The notes: a model not told the origin generated them from the letters alone. A stretch of 64,000 nucleotides of DNA from UBA1715 sp045600045 (GCA_045600045.1 JAZRXD010000021.1:1-64000); one strand, 5' to 3'; positions 1-7,609 are shown, counted from the stretch's first letter. Numbers and translations: made by a program.

Positions 1-486
1 AATAATTTTTTTTATATATTCTATGATAGATCGATTAGCAATTTTACTCAATATATACAAAGTGTTATAGATACATCGATAATCTGTAGTAACAAAACGA
101 GAACAGAATTTCACTTCATTATTAGAATTATCACCTTTAACCTTCATATAACTCTCGCTATCTTGATCCATAGGCTTATCACTGCGAAAATATAACTGTC
201 CATCTTTAATATTTGAAAATTTTGCAGATTCCGAGAGTAAATTATCTATATTTTCTCCCTTCGCATACGCATTTACCAAACTAGAAAATACGAATCCCCC
301 AACGTCCCAAATTCGTTTAAACGGCATTTGTCTATCCGTTATATAAGTAATATAATGAGATAAAATTAATTCATTAGTTGAAGCGATTGGATTCGCATAG
401 TTTAATTCAAAATAATTCCTTTTATCTTTCCATCGTGCATTGTCGATGAATCCTGTAATTTCCTTTAATAACTTTAATTTGTTCAT
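1..486 (-). CDS. Unrecognised protein, partial (C-terminus beyond left edge)
   Basis: An open frame on the minus strand begins with ATG at 486 and runs without a stop to the window edge, giving the first 162 residues. The protein starts MNKLKLLKEITGFIDNARW and contains a motif RIWDVGGFVFSSL near the middle and scattered charged and aromatic residues; there is no signal peptide and no clear membrane segment. I do not recognise the family. The 99-base gap to the next gene on the same strand (the lipoprotein ending at 586) allows co-transcription with it. The reading frame is long, with ordinary codon use for this region, so I take it as real, but the missing C-terminus prevents any function call. 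Confidence 0.7.
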   Translation of the reverse strand, partial: MNKLKLLKEITGFIDNARWKDKRNYFELNYANPIASTNELILSHYITYITDRQMPFKRIWDVGGFVFSSLVNAYAKGENIDNLLSESAKFSNIKDGQLYFRSDKPMDQDSESYMKVKGDNSNNEVKFCSRFVTTDYRCIYNTLYILSKIANRSIIEYIKKII

Positions 487-585
487 AATCAATAAATTAG
501 TATCAAACCGCTATGGTTTCAAATTAGAAGTACAATTTTATTACGTAGTAGAACAAAAAAGGATGGCTTGCTTCTTCTGGATTAA

Positions 586-1281
586 TTATTTTTGCACAAT
601 TTTCACTTCAAATGTTTTTCCTTCTGCAAAAATTTTCACAAATCCTTTTCGGGGATAATATGATTTCTCAACATTAACTTCCAAAGTTTGGATTTCAAGT
701 TCTTCGAGCACTGGAGCACAACCCATACGTTGATAAATTCCAACATAATTTGTCCCAGAGCAACTCGTGCCAGCACCGCTAAGAGTTACCCAATCACTTG
801 AATTAGATTTCCACTCAAAAAAAGTACTGAATCTAATCTTTTTAGTTCCTCCTGATAAAGGAAATACAAGTTCTTTATCTTCAAGACGAAAAGAGGGATA
901 TTTATTACCTTCTTGGAAAACATCTATTGTATAATCCCCTTTTTCTGTAGTAATAATAAATTGTCCTCTCCTTTCTGTTGTATCATAATTTTCAAAACAT
1001 TCCACACGCAGTTCCGCATCCCCATAACCAGATTTAATATCTTCTATCACCTGGCAAATACCTCTATCATCTTTCGTCCACTGTTCTACCCTAAACCAAT
1101 CACAATCTGTCTTTACACTCCATGATCCTTTTGTTGTTATCTCAAAAAATCCACAGTCAAAGCAGTTTCCATTTGCATGAGCCGATTCTTTCAATGGTTT
1201 AAAGAGTGATCCTTTTTTTGAAACTTCCGAACACGATGTTACGGCAAAAAGCACAATCAGCAATAGTGATAATTTTTTCAT
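586..1281 (-). CDS. Lipoprotein with two BACON-like domains
   Basis: A 231-residue secreted lipoprotein is predicted. Residues 1-17 form a signal peptide with lipobox VTSC, so the mature N-terminus would be acylated Cys17. The body reads as two Ig-like modules of the BACON type (Bacteroidetes-associated, often linked to carbohydrate or mucin binding): the first has GSWSVKTDCDWFRVEQW followed by RGQFIITTEKGDYTIDVFQE, the second EWKSNSSDWVTLSGAG followed by GFVKIFAEGKTFEVKIVQK. The spaced tryptophans and the ending on a V-Q-type strand are typical. It has no enzymatic domain, so it is probably a surface binding or scaffold protein. Upstream lies a palindrome-bearing region shared divergently with the XRE gene. 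Confidence 0.85.
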   Translation of the reverse strand: MKKLSLLLIVLFAVTSCSEVSKKGSLFKPLKESAHANGNCFDCGFFEITTKGSWSVKTDCDWFRVEQWTKDDRGICQVIEDIKSGYGDAELRVECFENYDTTERRGQFIITTEKGDYTIDVFQEGNKYPSFRLEDKELVFPLSGGTKKIRFSTFFEWKSNSSDWVTLSGAGTSCSGTNYVGIYQRMGCAPVLEELEIQTLEVNVEKSYYPRKGFVKIFAEGKTFEVKIVQK

Positions 1282-1421
1282 AATTTTTGTTTTTTAATTT
1301 AACTTATATTTTCATTTCCCTCCACAAAACTCCATCATAATCTTTCCTAATCCAAAGTCCTTATTGGTCCTTTTTCATAAGAGATTCATCTTTTTAATTT
1401 CAATCATTTTTCAAAAAACGC

Positions 1422-1440
1422 TCTAAACCAGCGGTTTAGA
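1422..1440. repeat. 8-bp inverted repeat, possible operator
   Basis: Arms TCTAAACC (1422-1429) and GGTTTAGA (1433-1440) are separated by AGC. It lies in the 233-bp divergent region between the BACON-like lipoprotein (minus) and the XRE regulator (plus). No T-tract follows on either strand, so an operator or mRNA hairpin is more likely than a terminator. Confidence 0.45.
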
Positions 1441-1450
1441 AAAATTAAAA

Positions 1451-1466
1451 TTATCATATATGATAA
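1451..1466. promoter_or_regulatory. 16-bp perfect palindrome upstream of XRE gene
   Basis: TTATCATATATGATAA is a perfect palindrome about 50 bp before the XRE coding region and within the shared divergent region with the lipoprotein gene. Its position and symmetry fit a binding site for a dimeric XRE regulator, most simply the gene's own product. This is inference from position and symmetry. Confidence 0.5.
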
Positions 1467-1514
1467 CTATTGAACAAACATAAAGAATTTATTTTATAAA
1501 AACAAATTGGAATT

Positions 1515-1736
1515 TTGCAGGAAGCGGAAATAAATAATCTTATTGGGCGGAGAATTCGTCAAACGCGTGAAAAGCAAAAGATTTCACAGCACGAGTTGGC
1601 TATGCGTTGCGAAATAGAGCCATCAAACCTTTGTAGAATTGAATCGGGGAACACAAACCTAACAGTTCGTACAATGGCACGTATTTCCAATGCACTTAAT
1701 ATTCCTTTTTATAAACTTACCGAAGGAATAAAATAA
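1515..1736 (+). CDS. Small XRE-family transcriptional regulator
   Basis: A 73-residue protein made almost wholly of one HTH_3 (Cro/C1) domain: IGRRIRQTREKQKISQHELA is helix 1-2 and EPSNLCRIESGNTNLTVRTM covers the recognition helix and helix 4. No ATG is available upstream, because the frame is closed by a stop at 1497-1499, and the first internal ATG falls inside helix 2, so the start is probably TTG at 1515 or a nearby non-ATG codon. It ends 3 bases from the convergent ATPase gene. A perfect palindrome at 1451-1466 upstream suggests autoregulation. Its size and form resemble the second XRE gene near 46 kb. Confidence 0.8.
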   Translation: MQEAEINNLIGRRIRQTREKQKISQHELAMRCEIEPSNLCRIESGNTNLTVRTMARISNALNIPFYKLTEGIK

Positions 1737-1739
1737 AAA

Positions 1740-3038
1740 CTATAACCTCTTCAAATAATCTACAAACGCATAAAGTGGCAAATTTACAAGCCAATCTTGC
1801 TTAATCATATTTTTCATGGAAATTCGTATTGCATCAAGTTCTGGATTTTTCTGTTTGAATGCTTTCAATGCTTTTGCATGAACATTTTCTTCAGCCTTCA
1901 CCTCTATCGGGTAAACATTTAATTTGCCTTGAATTACAAAATCTAATTCACAATGAGCGTCTTCGGATGAATAATAAAAAGGATTGATATTATTCGAAAT
2001 CATTTGAGTAAACACAAATAACTCTGTAAACATTCCCTTAAATTCGGAAAAAACACTATTTCCAACAAGCATCGCTTCTGCAGAAACATCAACCATAGCC
2101 CCCATTAATCCAACATCAAACAAAAAAAGTTTAAAGGATGACATATCCTCGTAAAATTTCAATGGAGATTTTACGGCAGAAACTCTATTCACTTTGTACA
2201 CCAAGCCTGCATCAATAAGCCATTGAATGGCTATTTCAAATTCGGTAGCTCTTGCTCCATGTTTGAGCACTCCGTATATGAATTTTTTGTTTTCTTTCGC
2301 CAGTTGTGAAGGTATGGAGTTCCATACCATATTAATTCGGGGTATTTGCGATTGTGGGGCGTGTTTCGAAAAATCTTTTGTATAGTCAAATAATATTTGA
2401 TTTTGTATTGCACGAACTTTTGACAACTCCTTAGTTTCAATAAATTCTTTTACGGCGGCAGGCATTCCTCCTACATAATAGTATTGTCGCAATAACTCTA
2501 TTAATTCCGTAGAAACTAAACTTAAGACTTCATAATTTTCTTGTTTTATTATTTCAACAAACTTTACTTTCCCATTTGCTTCCAAAAATTCATTGAAATT
2601 CATAGGATACATTTTGAGCATATCAATTTTTCCTACAGGAAATGAAATGTTGTTATGCAAAGATATTCCTAACAAAGAACCTGCGACAGCCACAAAATAT
2701 TCAGGAGCATCTTCGCAAAAGAATTTTAAAGTTTCTAATGCTTTTGGGCAATCTTGTATTTCGTCTAAAACGATAAGAGTATTTTTAGGAGTTATATCTA
2801 TGCCCGACAATGCTGAAAGCGACAGTATTATAGAATGAATATCCGTACTTTTCTCAAATATCGAACGTACCTTTAAATCTCTGTCCAATGAAAAAAAAGC
2901 GATTTTTTCAAATTCGGCTTCTCCAAATTTTCTTAAAATGTATGTCTTCCCAATTTGACGAGCACCATTTAAAATTAATGGCTTCCTACTACCATTTAAC
3001 TTCCATTGTATTAGCTGTTTATAAATATCTCTATTCAT
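1740..3038 (-). CDS. AAA ATPase with C-terminal DUF4143-type domain
   Basis: A 432-residue protein of the AAA_14/DUF4143 family. Walker A is GARQIGKT (residues 25-32) and Walker B is TLIVLDEIQD (87-96, with D92/E93). A sensor-like GSLLGI follows. The C-terminal part has a restriction-nuclease-like signature, CELDFVIQ then VYPIEVKAEE, with the E...D...EVK spacing seen in PD-(D/E)XK-like folds of this family. These proteins are widespread and often multicopy in Bacteroidota; their role is not established, with links to mobile or defence regions suggested by context only. The length is full and no frame damage is seen. Three phased repeats overlap its promoter (3046-3127). Confidence 0.92.
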   Translation of the reverse strand: MNRDIYKQLIQWKLNGSRKPLILNGARQIGKTYILRKFGEAEFEKIAFFSLDRDLKVRSIFEKSTDIHSIILSLSALSGIDITPKNTLIVLDEIQDCPKALETLKFFCEDAPEYFVAVAGSLLGISLHNNISFPVGKIDMLKMYPMNFNEFLEANGKVKFVEIIKQENYEVLSLVSTELIELLRQYYYVGGMPAAVKEFIETKELSKVRAIQNQILFDYTKDFSKHAPQSQIPRINMVWNSIPSQLAKENKKFIYGVLKHGARATEFEIAIQWLIDAGLVYKVNRVSAVKSPLKFYEDMSSFKLFLFDVGLMGAMVDVSAEAMLVGNSVFSEFKGMFTELFVFTQMISNNINPFYYSSEDAHCELDFVIQGKLNVYPIEVKAEENVHAKALKAFKQKNPELDAIRISMKNMIKQDWLVNLPLYAFVDYLKRL

Positions 3039-3045
3039 TACTGCA

Positions 3046-3127
3046 ACATTTTTCGGGACGAATTATCAAAGCAAATATACATTTTTCGGGATGAACACAA
3101 TACATTTTTCTACATTTTTCGGGATGA
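3046..3127. promoter_or_regulatory. Three direct operator repeats at 33-bp spacing
   Basis: Three near-identical 16-mers, acatttttcgggatga on the plus strand (first copy has C for T: gggacga), start at 3046, 3079 and 3112, exactly 33 bp apart, about three helical turns. A half copy (acatttttc) lies at 3102-3110. They sit directly upstream of the ATPase gene and flank its likely promoter, so they should lie on one face of the DNA. They look like sites for a cooperative regulator, possibly the ATPase itself or a linked factor. The repeats are seen directly; the regulatory role is inferred. Confidence 0.75.
3071..3079 (-). promoter_or_regulatory. Promoter -7 box of ATPase gene
   Basis: On the minus strand this reads TATATTTGC, a match to the Bacteroidota -7 element TAnnTTTGC. 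It lies 33 bases before the ATPase start codon and between the first and second operator repeats, so a protein bound there would block RNA polymerase. Confidence 0.6.
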
Positions 3128-3167
3128 GTGACAAATTTGCAGTTCCTTCACAATGGACAAGTGTTTT

Positions 3168-4484
3168 TTATAAAGAGTCTTCTAATTCTCTGTCCATTTT
3201 TCTTTTTTCTTCTCGATAGATTGGTAATTCCCGAAAATAATTCGCCTCTTGCTCGCTAATTTCCGTCAAATGAGGAACTAATTTTTGCCACGCATCGTAT
3301 TCTTCCTGCTCAGTGGCAAAAACACCAGAGTCTTTTAAGGGCAACCATATTGTAGGTAGAAAATCTGTTTCATATCTTACTAAAGCCTTAGTTGCATCTT
3401 CCAACCACTGATATTGATGTTGCTCAAGACTATCATGAAAAGGTTTGTAAAAATCATCAATTTGCTCAAGAACTTTTTGCAAATCAAACTTCGGCTTGTC
3501 CGTTGTGGGTTTAGCAAAAGTAGATTCGGATTTTTGAGTCGCTTTTGATTGAGTTTCTACATAAATAGTATCAACGTTTTGTAGAGAAAAACTATTTGTG
3601 TCGTTTTCTTGTTTTACTTGTTCAACGCTGTCAGTAGGCTGAATTGTTATCTCTTCGTTTGAATTTGTTGTACGAAACAGTAGAACTGAAATTACCAGCA
3701 AACATAAAACGACAATTGGTATAACAATTTTTGCTGTTTTAGAAACTTTAATTGCCGTTTCAATTTCTACCGTATCCTTGTATCTTTTCTCTTTGTCTTT
3801 GTTCGCACATTTCTTTGCAATTCGTTTATAATAATGCGGCAAAGGCAAATCAAGAAGAATTATACCGAAAGAATAAATATCTGCCCTATTGTCAACACTT
3901 TTTGGATTAGAAATTTGCTCTGGAGCAATGTATTTCCGCGTGCCAGATGGCAGTTTTAAATTTGAGTAATAATCGGCATCGGCAAGACCAAAATCAATGA
4001 TTTTTACATTCGTACCATTTGTAGTTACAAGAATATTTTCTGGTTTTAAGTCACGATGAATTATTTGTTTTGCGTGAATGTAATTAAGAGACTGAAGAAT
4101 TTCGGCAATGATTTTTTCGTAATTTGACGTAAAATCCTTTTGTGACGAATATTTGGCAAGCGTTTGACCATCAATATATTCAAGTACTATGCACCAACCA
4201 ACAACTGGGTCGTTTTCAAACGAAATGGTCCGTACAATATTCTGGTGGTCAAGTTGGACGGTTAAATCAAATTCTTTGCGTAACAAGTCTTGAAATTGCG
4301 ACTGCCCCGCATATTCCGATTTTAAACCTTTTAGAAAGTACCATTTGCCATAGCGCAGAGCTTTATACAGACAATTGTAGCCAGAGGAATGCAATTCCAC
4401 ATAATTGCAAAAAGACTGTTCGTTTTTTGACGAAAAATTGTCCTCAAAAATTCCTGATGAATCTATGTCGGTTTCAATATTCAT
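3168..4484 (-). CDS. Transmembrane Ser/Thr protein kinase
   Basis: A 438-residue Hanks-type kinase with an N-terminal cytoplasmic catalytic domain, one membrane segment and an outer C-terminal tail. Visible catalytic features: Lys52 in FLKGLK, HRDLKPEN at 143-150, DFG at 164-166, and APE at 187-189. The glycine-rich loop is degenerate (SSGYNCLYKA in place of GxGxxG), but the catalytic Lys, Asp and DFG are kept, so activity is likely. The segment VIPIVVLCLLVISVLLF (about 254-270) spans the membrane. The tail of about 165 residues is polar and charged, with no sensor domain I recognise. The C-lobe seems short compared with PknB-type kinases. It is divergent from the 190-aa gene at 4633. Confidence 0.92.
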   Translation of the reverse strand: MNIETDIDSSGIFEDNFSSKNEQSFCNYVELHSSGYNCLYKALRYGKWYFLKGLKSEYAGQSQFQDLLRKEFDLTVQLDHQNIVRTISFENDPVVGWCIVLEYIDGQTLAKYSSQKDFTSNYEKIIAEILQSLNYIHAKQIIHRDLKPENILVTTNGTNVKIIDFGLADADYYSNLKLPSGTRKYIAPEQISNPKSVDNRADIYSFGIILLDLPLPHYYKRIAKKCANKDKEKRYKDTVEIETAIKVSKTAKIVIPIVVLCLLVISVLLFRTTNSNEEITIQPTDSVEQVKQENDTNSFSLQNVDTIYVETQSKATQKSESTFAKPTTDKPKFDLQKVLEQIDDFYKPFHDSLEQHQYQWLEDATKALVRYETDFLPTIWLPLKDSGVFATEQEEYDAWQKLVPHLTEISEQEANYFRELPIYREEKRKMDRELEDSL

Positions 4485-4632
4485 AGTGCGAAGATAGAAA
4501 TTTCTAAGGAATATCTATAATAAGAACTATGACGATAATTTTGAGTTGAAAATTAAATTTTTCAATACATATAAAGGACCAACAAGGATTTTGTTTTTAA
4601 TTCGTAAATTGCGTTTGTTTGCAAAAAAAGAT

Positions 4633-5205
4633 ATGACGTACAAAAATTCATCGGAAGTTTTTGAATTGCGAACAGCAATAGAAGAAGCTATTGGCAAAAA
4701 ATTAAAAACGCCAGCTGATTTTGTGTTCTGTACAGGCATCATTTGGGAACGAATGCACCAAAATATTAGTCCAACTACATTGAAACGTATGTGGGGCTAT
4801 ATCGAAGGCGCCGACACCACACGATTGTCAACTCTTAATCTTTTGAGTGAGTTTTTGGGATTTCACGATTGGGACGGATTTCGTAAACATTTGGACGAAA
4901 GTGCCGAATCTCAAAGTGACGTGATTATTGCTCCAACAATAGCGACTTCGTCTTTGATTAAAGATGACTTAATTGAAATTCAATGGTTGCCAAATCGTCG
5001 CTGCGTACTTAAATATGAAGGGAACAATACATTTATCGTCACAGAAGCAGAGCATTCTAAACTGCAAATTGGCAACACATTTGAATGTTCGTCATTTTTA
5101 ATTGGACAACCACTTTATTTAGACAATCTTGTTCAAGGAAATAATACACCTGTAGCCTTTGTGGTTGGTAAACGTGACGGCCTAAAAGTCGCAAAAAAAT
5201 TGTAA
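4633..5205 (+). CDS. Unrecognised 190-aa protein divergent from kinase
   Basis: I place the start at ATG 4633 (MTYKNSSEVFELR) rather than at the upstream TTG at 4546, because a TTTG-rich promoter-like stretch occupies 4617-4624. The N-terminal half, with SPTTLKRMWGYIEG and LSEFLGFHDWDGFRKHL, looks like a small helical, DNA-binding-like domain I have seen in other Bacteroidales proteins of unknown function. The C-terminal half (from about IEIQWLPNRRCVLKYEG) is a predicted beta-rich domain. No signal peptide or membrane segment is present. The divergent arrangement with the transmembrane kinase suggests a functional pair, for instance a substrate or transcription partner; this is inference. Confidence 0.75.
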   Translation: MTYKNSSEVFELRTAIEEAIGKKLKTPADFVFCTGIIWERMHQNISPTTLKRMWGYIEGADTTRLSTLNLLSEFLGFHDWDGFRKHLDESAESQSDVIIAPTIATSSLIKDDLIEIQWLPNRRCVLKYEGNNTFIVTEAEHSKLQIGNTFECSSFLIGQPLYLDNLVQGNNTPVAFVVGKRDGLKVAKKL

Positions 5206-5323
5206 AACAAATCGTTTCTTTGGATTTTATCCGAACTCTTCATGTAATTGTTACAGATCCCTCAAGAGTTTGCCTTTGATTATTGGTTTAAAAACCGAAT
5301 TTCAAAATATTTCGTTGTAATAA

Positions 5324-5354
5324 TTTCGTATTTCAAATTTATCAACTACATTTG
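5324..5354 (+). promoter_or_regulatory. Promoter of higBA
   Basis: TTTC (5324-5327), a 19-nt spacer and TACATTTG (5347-5354) match the Bacteroidota promoter TTTG-N19-TAnnTTTG with one change in the upstream box. The -7 box ends 17 bases before the higB start codon. The rest of the 166-bp gap after the preceding gene shows nothing else I can support. Confidence 0.6.
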
Positions 5355-5371
5355 CATAAACAAAACAAATT

Positions 5372-5671
5372 ATGAGAATTGTTTCGCACCGAAAACTGAA
5401 AGAATTTTATGAAACAAAAGGAAGAGAAGATGCAAAAGTGCAATTGGAGAGATGGTATGAAATAGCAGAAAAAGCGGATTGGAATAATTTTTCCGATATC
5501 CGAGATAATTTTCCTGCCACAGATTATGTAGGGAATCAACACTATGTGTTTAATATTCATGGGAATAAGTATAGATTAGTGGTTGTTGTTAAGTTTGCAA
5601 TGGGATATATTTTCATTCGATTTGTTGGAACGCATGAAGAATATGATAAAATAGATTGTGCAACAATTTAA
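5372..5671 (+). CDS. higB: HigB-family mRNA interferase toxin
   Basis: A 99-residue RelE/HigB-fold toxin. The pattern MRIVSHRKLKEFYETKGREDA at the start, the central FSDIRDNFPATDYVGN and the ending KYRLVVVVKF...IFIRFVGTHEEYDKID is the standard sequence of the HigB type II toxin that cleaves mRNA on the ribosome. The conserved His in THEEYDKID is present. It is followed 11 bases after its stop by the antitoxin gene, in the usual toxin-first HigBA order. It lies in an accessory region near other regulatory and toxin-like genes. Confidence 0.92.
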   Translation: MRIVSHRKLKEFYETKGREDAKVQLERWYEIAEKADWNNFSDIRDNFPATDYVGNQHYVFNIHGNKYRLVVVVKFAMGYIFIRFVGTHEEYDKIDCATI

Positions 5672-5682
5672 ATTTGAGGGCT

Positions 5683-6045
5683 ATGGGAAAAATAACAAAA
5701 GAACAATATGAATTTGCTTGCAATCGAGTTGAAGAGTTACTTCCTCTTGTTGATGATTCTATGTCAAAAACCAATCCTATTGCTGTTGAACTTTCAATGG
5801 TTTCCGATGTGGTTATAGAATATGAAAAAGAGCATTTCCCTATAGAAAAGCCAACTGTTGCCGAATTAATAAGTGACGGGATTGAAGAGATGGGAATTTC
5901 GCAAAAAGAACTCGCCTCAAAAATTGGAATTAGTCCATCGAGAATCAGTGAATTTGTTACAGGAAAAGCAGAACCATCACTACGTGTGGCAGGAAAATTA
6001 TGTGAATTTTTACATATTTCGCCTTCAGCAATGTTGATGCTATAA
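5683..6045 (+). CDS. higA: HigA-family antitoxin
   Basis: A 120-residue antitoxin. ATG at 5683 is chosen over the in-frame TTG at 5656, since the latter lies inside higB. Residues about 1-60 are an acidic helical region likely to wrap the toxin; residues about 60-115 form an XRE helix-turn-helix (SQKELASKIGISPSRISEFV). It would neutralise HigB and repress the operon. The gene ends 4 bases before a strong hairpin. Confidence 0.92.
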   Translation: MGKITKEQYEFACNRVEELLPLVDDSMSKTNPIAVELSMVSDVVIEYEKEHFPIEKPTVAELISDGIEEMGISQKELASKIGISPSRISEFVTGKAEPSLRVAGKLCEFLHISPSAMLML

Positions 6046-6049
6046 AACA

Positions 6050-6079
6050 AAACCGACTACAAATTCTTGTAGTCGGTTT
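6050..6079. terminator. Hairpin terminator between higA and aspS fragment
   Basis: Arms of 13 bp, AAACCGACTACAA (6050-6062) and TTGTAGTCGGTTT (6067-6079), with a 4-base loop. A T-rich run follows on the minus strand (ttttgtttta) while the plus strand lacks one, so it is best for minus-strand transcripts but may act both ways. Confidence 0.7.
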
Positions 6080-6117
6080 GTGAAATATCAAAGACACGAT
6101 TTGTCGCGTTTTTTCGA

Positions 6118-6370
6118 TTATTCTATCGGTTTTATGTCCAAAAACAATTCATCTAACTGTTTTTGATCCAAATTTCCTGGAGCGTCAAGCATAACATCAC
6201 GTCCTGAATTGTTTTTAGGGAATGCAATACAGTCACGAATGCTGTCCAATCCTGCAAACAAACTTACCCAACGGTCAAGTCCGTAAGCCAAACCTCCGTG
6301 AGGTGGTGCTCCATATTTGAATGCATTCATCAAGAAACCAAATTGTTCTTGTTCCTTTTCTGGAGTAAAA
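6118..6370 (-). pseudogene. Truncated, diverged second copy of aspS 3' end
   Basis: This 253-bp stretch matches the 3' end of the intact aspS gene (from 7747) through the last 84 codons or so. By hand alignment about 25 bases differ, yet only one amino acid changes (Ala to Glu in the EKxQEQFGF segment); the final 70 residues, from MNAFKYGAPP to the stop, are identical. Even the stop codon differs (TAA against TAG). The copy stops abruptly at about 6370, beyond which there is no aspS similarity. Nearly all differences are silent, so it is not a fresh local duplication. It is better read as the end of another aspS allele, left when DNA carrying fic entered here. It has no start or promoter of its own. 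Confidence 0.92.
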
Positions 6371-6373
6371 ATA

Positions 6374-6439
6374 ATATTCGTTTCAAAAAATGAAGTAAAA
6401 AACGAGATTATTCACTTCAAAAGTTGTAAAAACGAATAT
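6374..6439. repeat. Nested inverted repeats at the aspS-fragment junction
   Basis: Outer arms ATATTCGTTT (6374-6383) and AAACGAATAT (6430-6439), inner arms TGAAGT (6391-6396) and ACTTCA (6414-6419). The structure begins 4 bases after aspS similarity ends and sits just before the fic promoter. It could be a fic operator, an RNA hairpin, or the end of the inserted DNA. Confidence 0.5.
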
Positions 6440-6453
6440 CAACCGTATTTTTG
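6424..6453 (+). promoter_or_regulatory. Promoter of fic gene
   Basis: GTTG (6424-6427) lies 18 nt before TATTTTTG (6446-6453), a match to the Bacteroidota -7 element. The box ends 46 bases before the fic ATG at 6500 and overlaps the right arm of the inverted repeat. Confidence 0.6.
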
Positions 6454-6499
6454 CAGTAAAAAACATAGTTATACGTATCATTTTTTGAAAGATAAAAAT

Positions 6500-7609
6500 A
6501 TGAAACAACCGATATGGATATGGGAATACCAAGAGTGGCCAAATTTCTGTTGGAATGACAGTAGTTTGATAAAACTATTAGCAAGAGTACACGAAAAACA
6601 CGGGCAACTGATTGGACAAATGAGTGGTTTGGGTTTTGACTCAAGGGCTGCATCGTCGCTGGAATCTATGACAGAAGAGGTTTTACGTAACGCCGAAATT
6701 GAAGGATTGATGCTCAACGCGGAACGGGTACGTTCGTCAGTTGCAAAGCATTTAGGATTGGACACAGGGGGACTACCAGAACCAGACCATTATTCAGAAG
6801 GCGTAGTGCAAGTCCTTATGGACGCAGTGCAGAAACCCAACGAACCTCTTACCGAGGAGCGTTTATTTAACTGGCACGCCGCACTATTCCCAACAGGACG
6901 CAGTGGCATGGTACCAATCACTGTCGGCGGATATAGAACTGGCGAAGAACCAATGCAAGTTGTAAGTGGAGCTGTAGGAAAAGAAAAAACTCATTACGAA
7001 GCTCCAAAATCATCAGATGTTGGTTTTGAGATGGAAAGATTCCTTACTTGGCTCAACAACGACAATTCCACAGACTCATTCCTGAAAGCAGGAGTAGCAC
7101 ATGTATGGTTTATAAATATACACCCATTTGATGATGGTAATGGCAGAATGACACGAACAATAACGGATATGTTGCTTGCTCGTACCGACAAACAAGCACA
7201 ACGTTTTTATAGTATGTCGGCAGCCATTCTTCGACACAAAAAAGAATATTACGAAATATTGGAATACACAGGCAAACATGGTTTGGATATAACGCTTTGG
7301 CTCACATGGTTTTTGCAGACTTTAGAAGATGCTATCGACACAGCAAAAACATGTACTGAACGAATAGTGCAAAAGTCAATATTCTGGCAAAGTCATCAAA
7401 CCACAGTTTTAAACGAGAGACAAATAAAAATAATCAACATGCTTTGGGATGGTTTCGAAGGCAAATTGAACACAAGCAAATGGGCTAAAATTAACAAGAC
7501 ATCCACGGCAACATCATTACGTGACATTCAAGACCTCGTAGCAAAAGGTATTTTGGTAAAAACAGAAGACATTGGTAGAAACACGAGCTACGAACTTGCA
7601 GGAAATTAA
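6500..7609 (+). CDS. Fic family protein (DUF4172-Fic type)
   Basis: A 369-residue Fic enzyme, expected to transfer AMP or a related group to protein hydroxyls. I use ATG 6500 (MKQPIWIWEYQEWPNFCWN, the usual N-terminus of the DUF4172-Fic type) and not the in-frame ATG at 6317, which lies inside the aspS fragment and upstream of the promoter. The catalytic motif HPFDDGNGRMTR is at 208-219 with its key His and Arg. An inhibitory-helix motif is at 64-69, but the usual Ser/Thr is Asn (NAEIEG), with the critical Glu kept. The C-terminus has a winged-helix-like region. It sits alone between the two aspS 3' ends, as likely cargo of an insertion. Confidence 0.93.
   Translation: MKQPIWIWEYQEWPNFCWNDSSLIKLLARVHEKHGQLIGQMSGLGFDSRAASSLESMTEEVLRNAEIEGLMLNAERVRSSVAKHLGLDTGGLPEPDHYSEGVVQVLMDAVQKPNEPLTEERLFNWHAALFPTGRSGMVPITVGGYRTGEEPMQVVSGAVGKEKTHYEAPKSSDVGFEMERFLTWLNNDNSTDSFLKAGVAHVWFINIHPFDDGNGRMTRTITDMLLARTDKQAQRFYSMSAAILRHKKEYYEILEYTGKHGLDITLWLTWFLQTLEDAIDTAKTCTERIVQKSIFWQSHQTTVLNERQIKIINMLWDGFEGKLNTSKWAKINKTSTATSLRDIQDLVAKGILVKTEDIGRNTSYELAGN

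Noticed and set aside
5613..6050. 145-codon frame antisense to higA
   Set aside because: Mirror of the higA reading frame; higA has clear homology and operon position.
6317..6499. In-frame upstream start for the Fic protein
   Set aside because: The extra 61 residues overlap the aspS fragment and lie before the promoter boxes; the family N-terminus starts at 6500.
1740..7609. A complete defence island with a known restriction or abortive-infection system
   Set aside because: Only single toxin-antitoxin, Fic, ATPase and kinase genes are visible; no known defence operon pattern can be shown.
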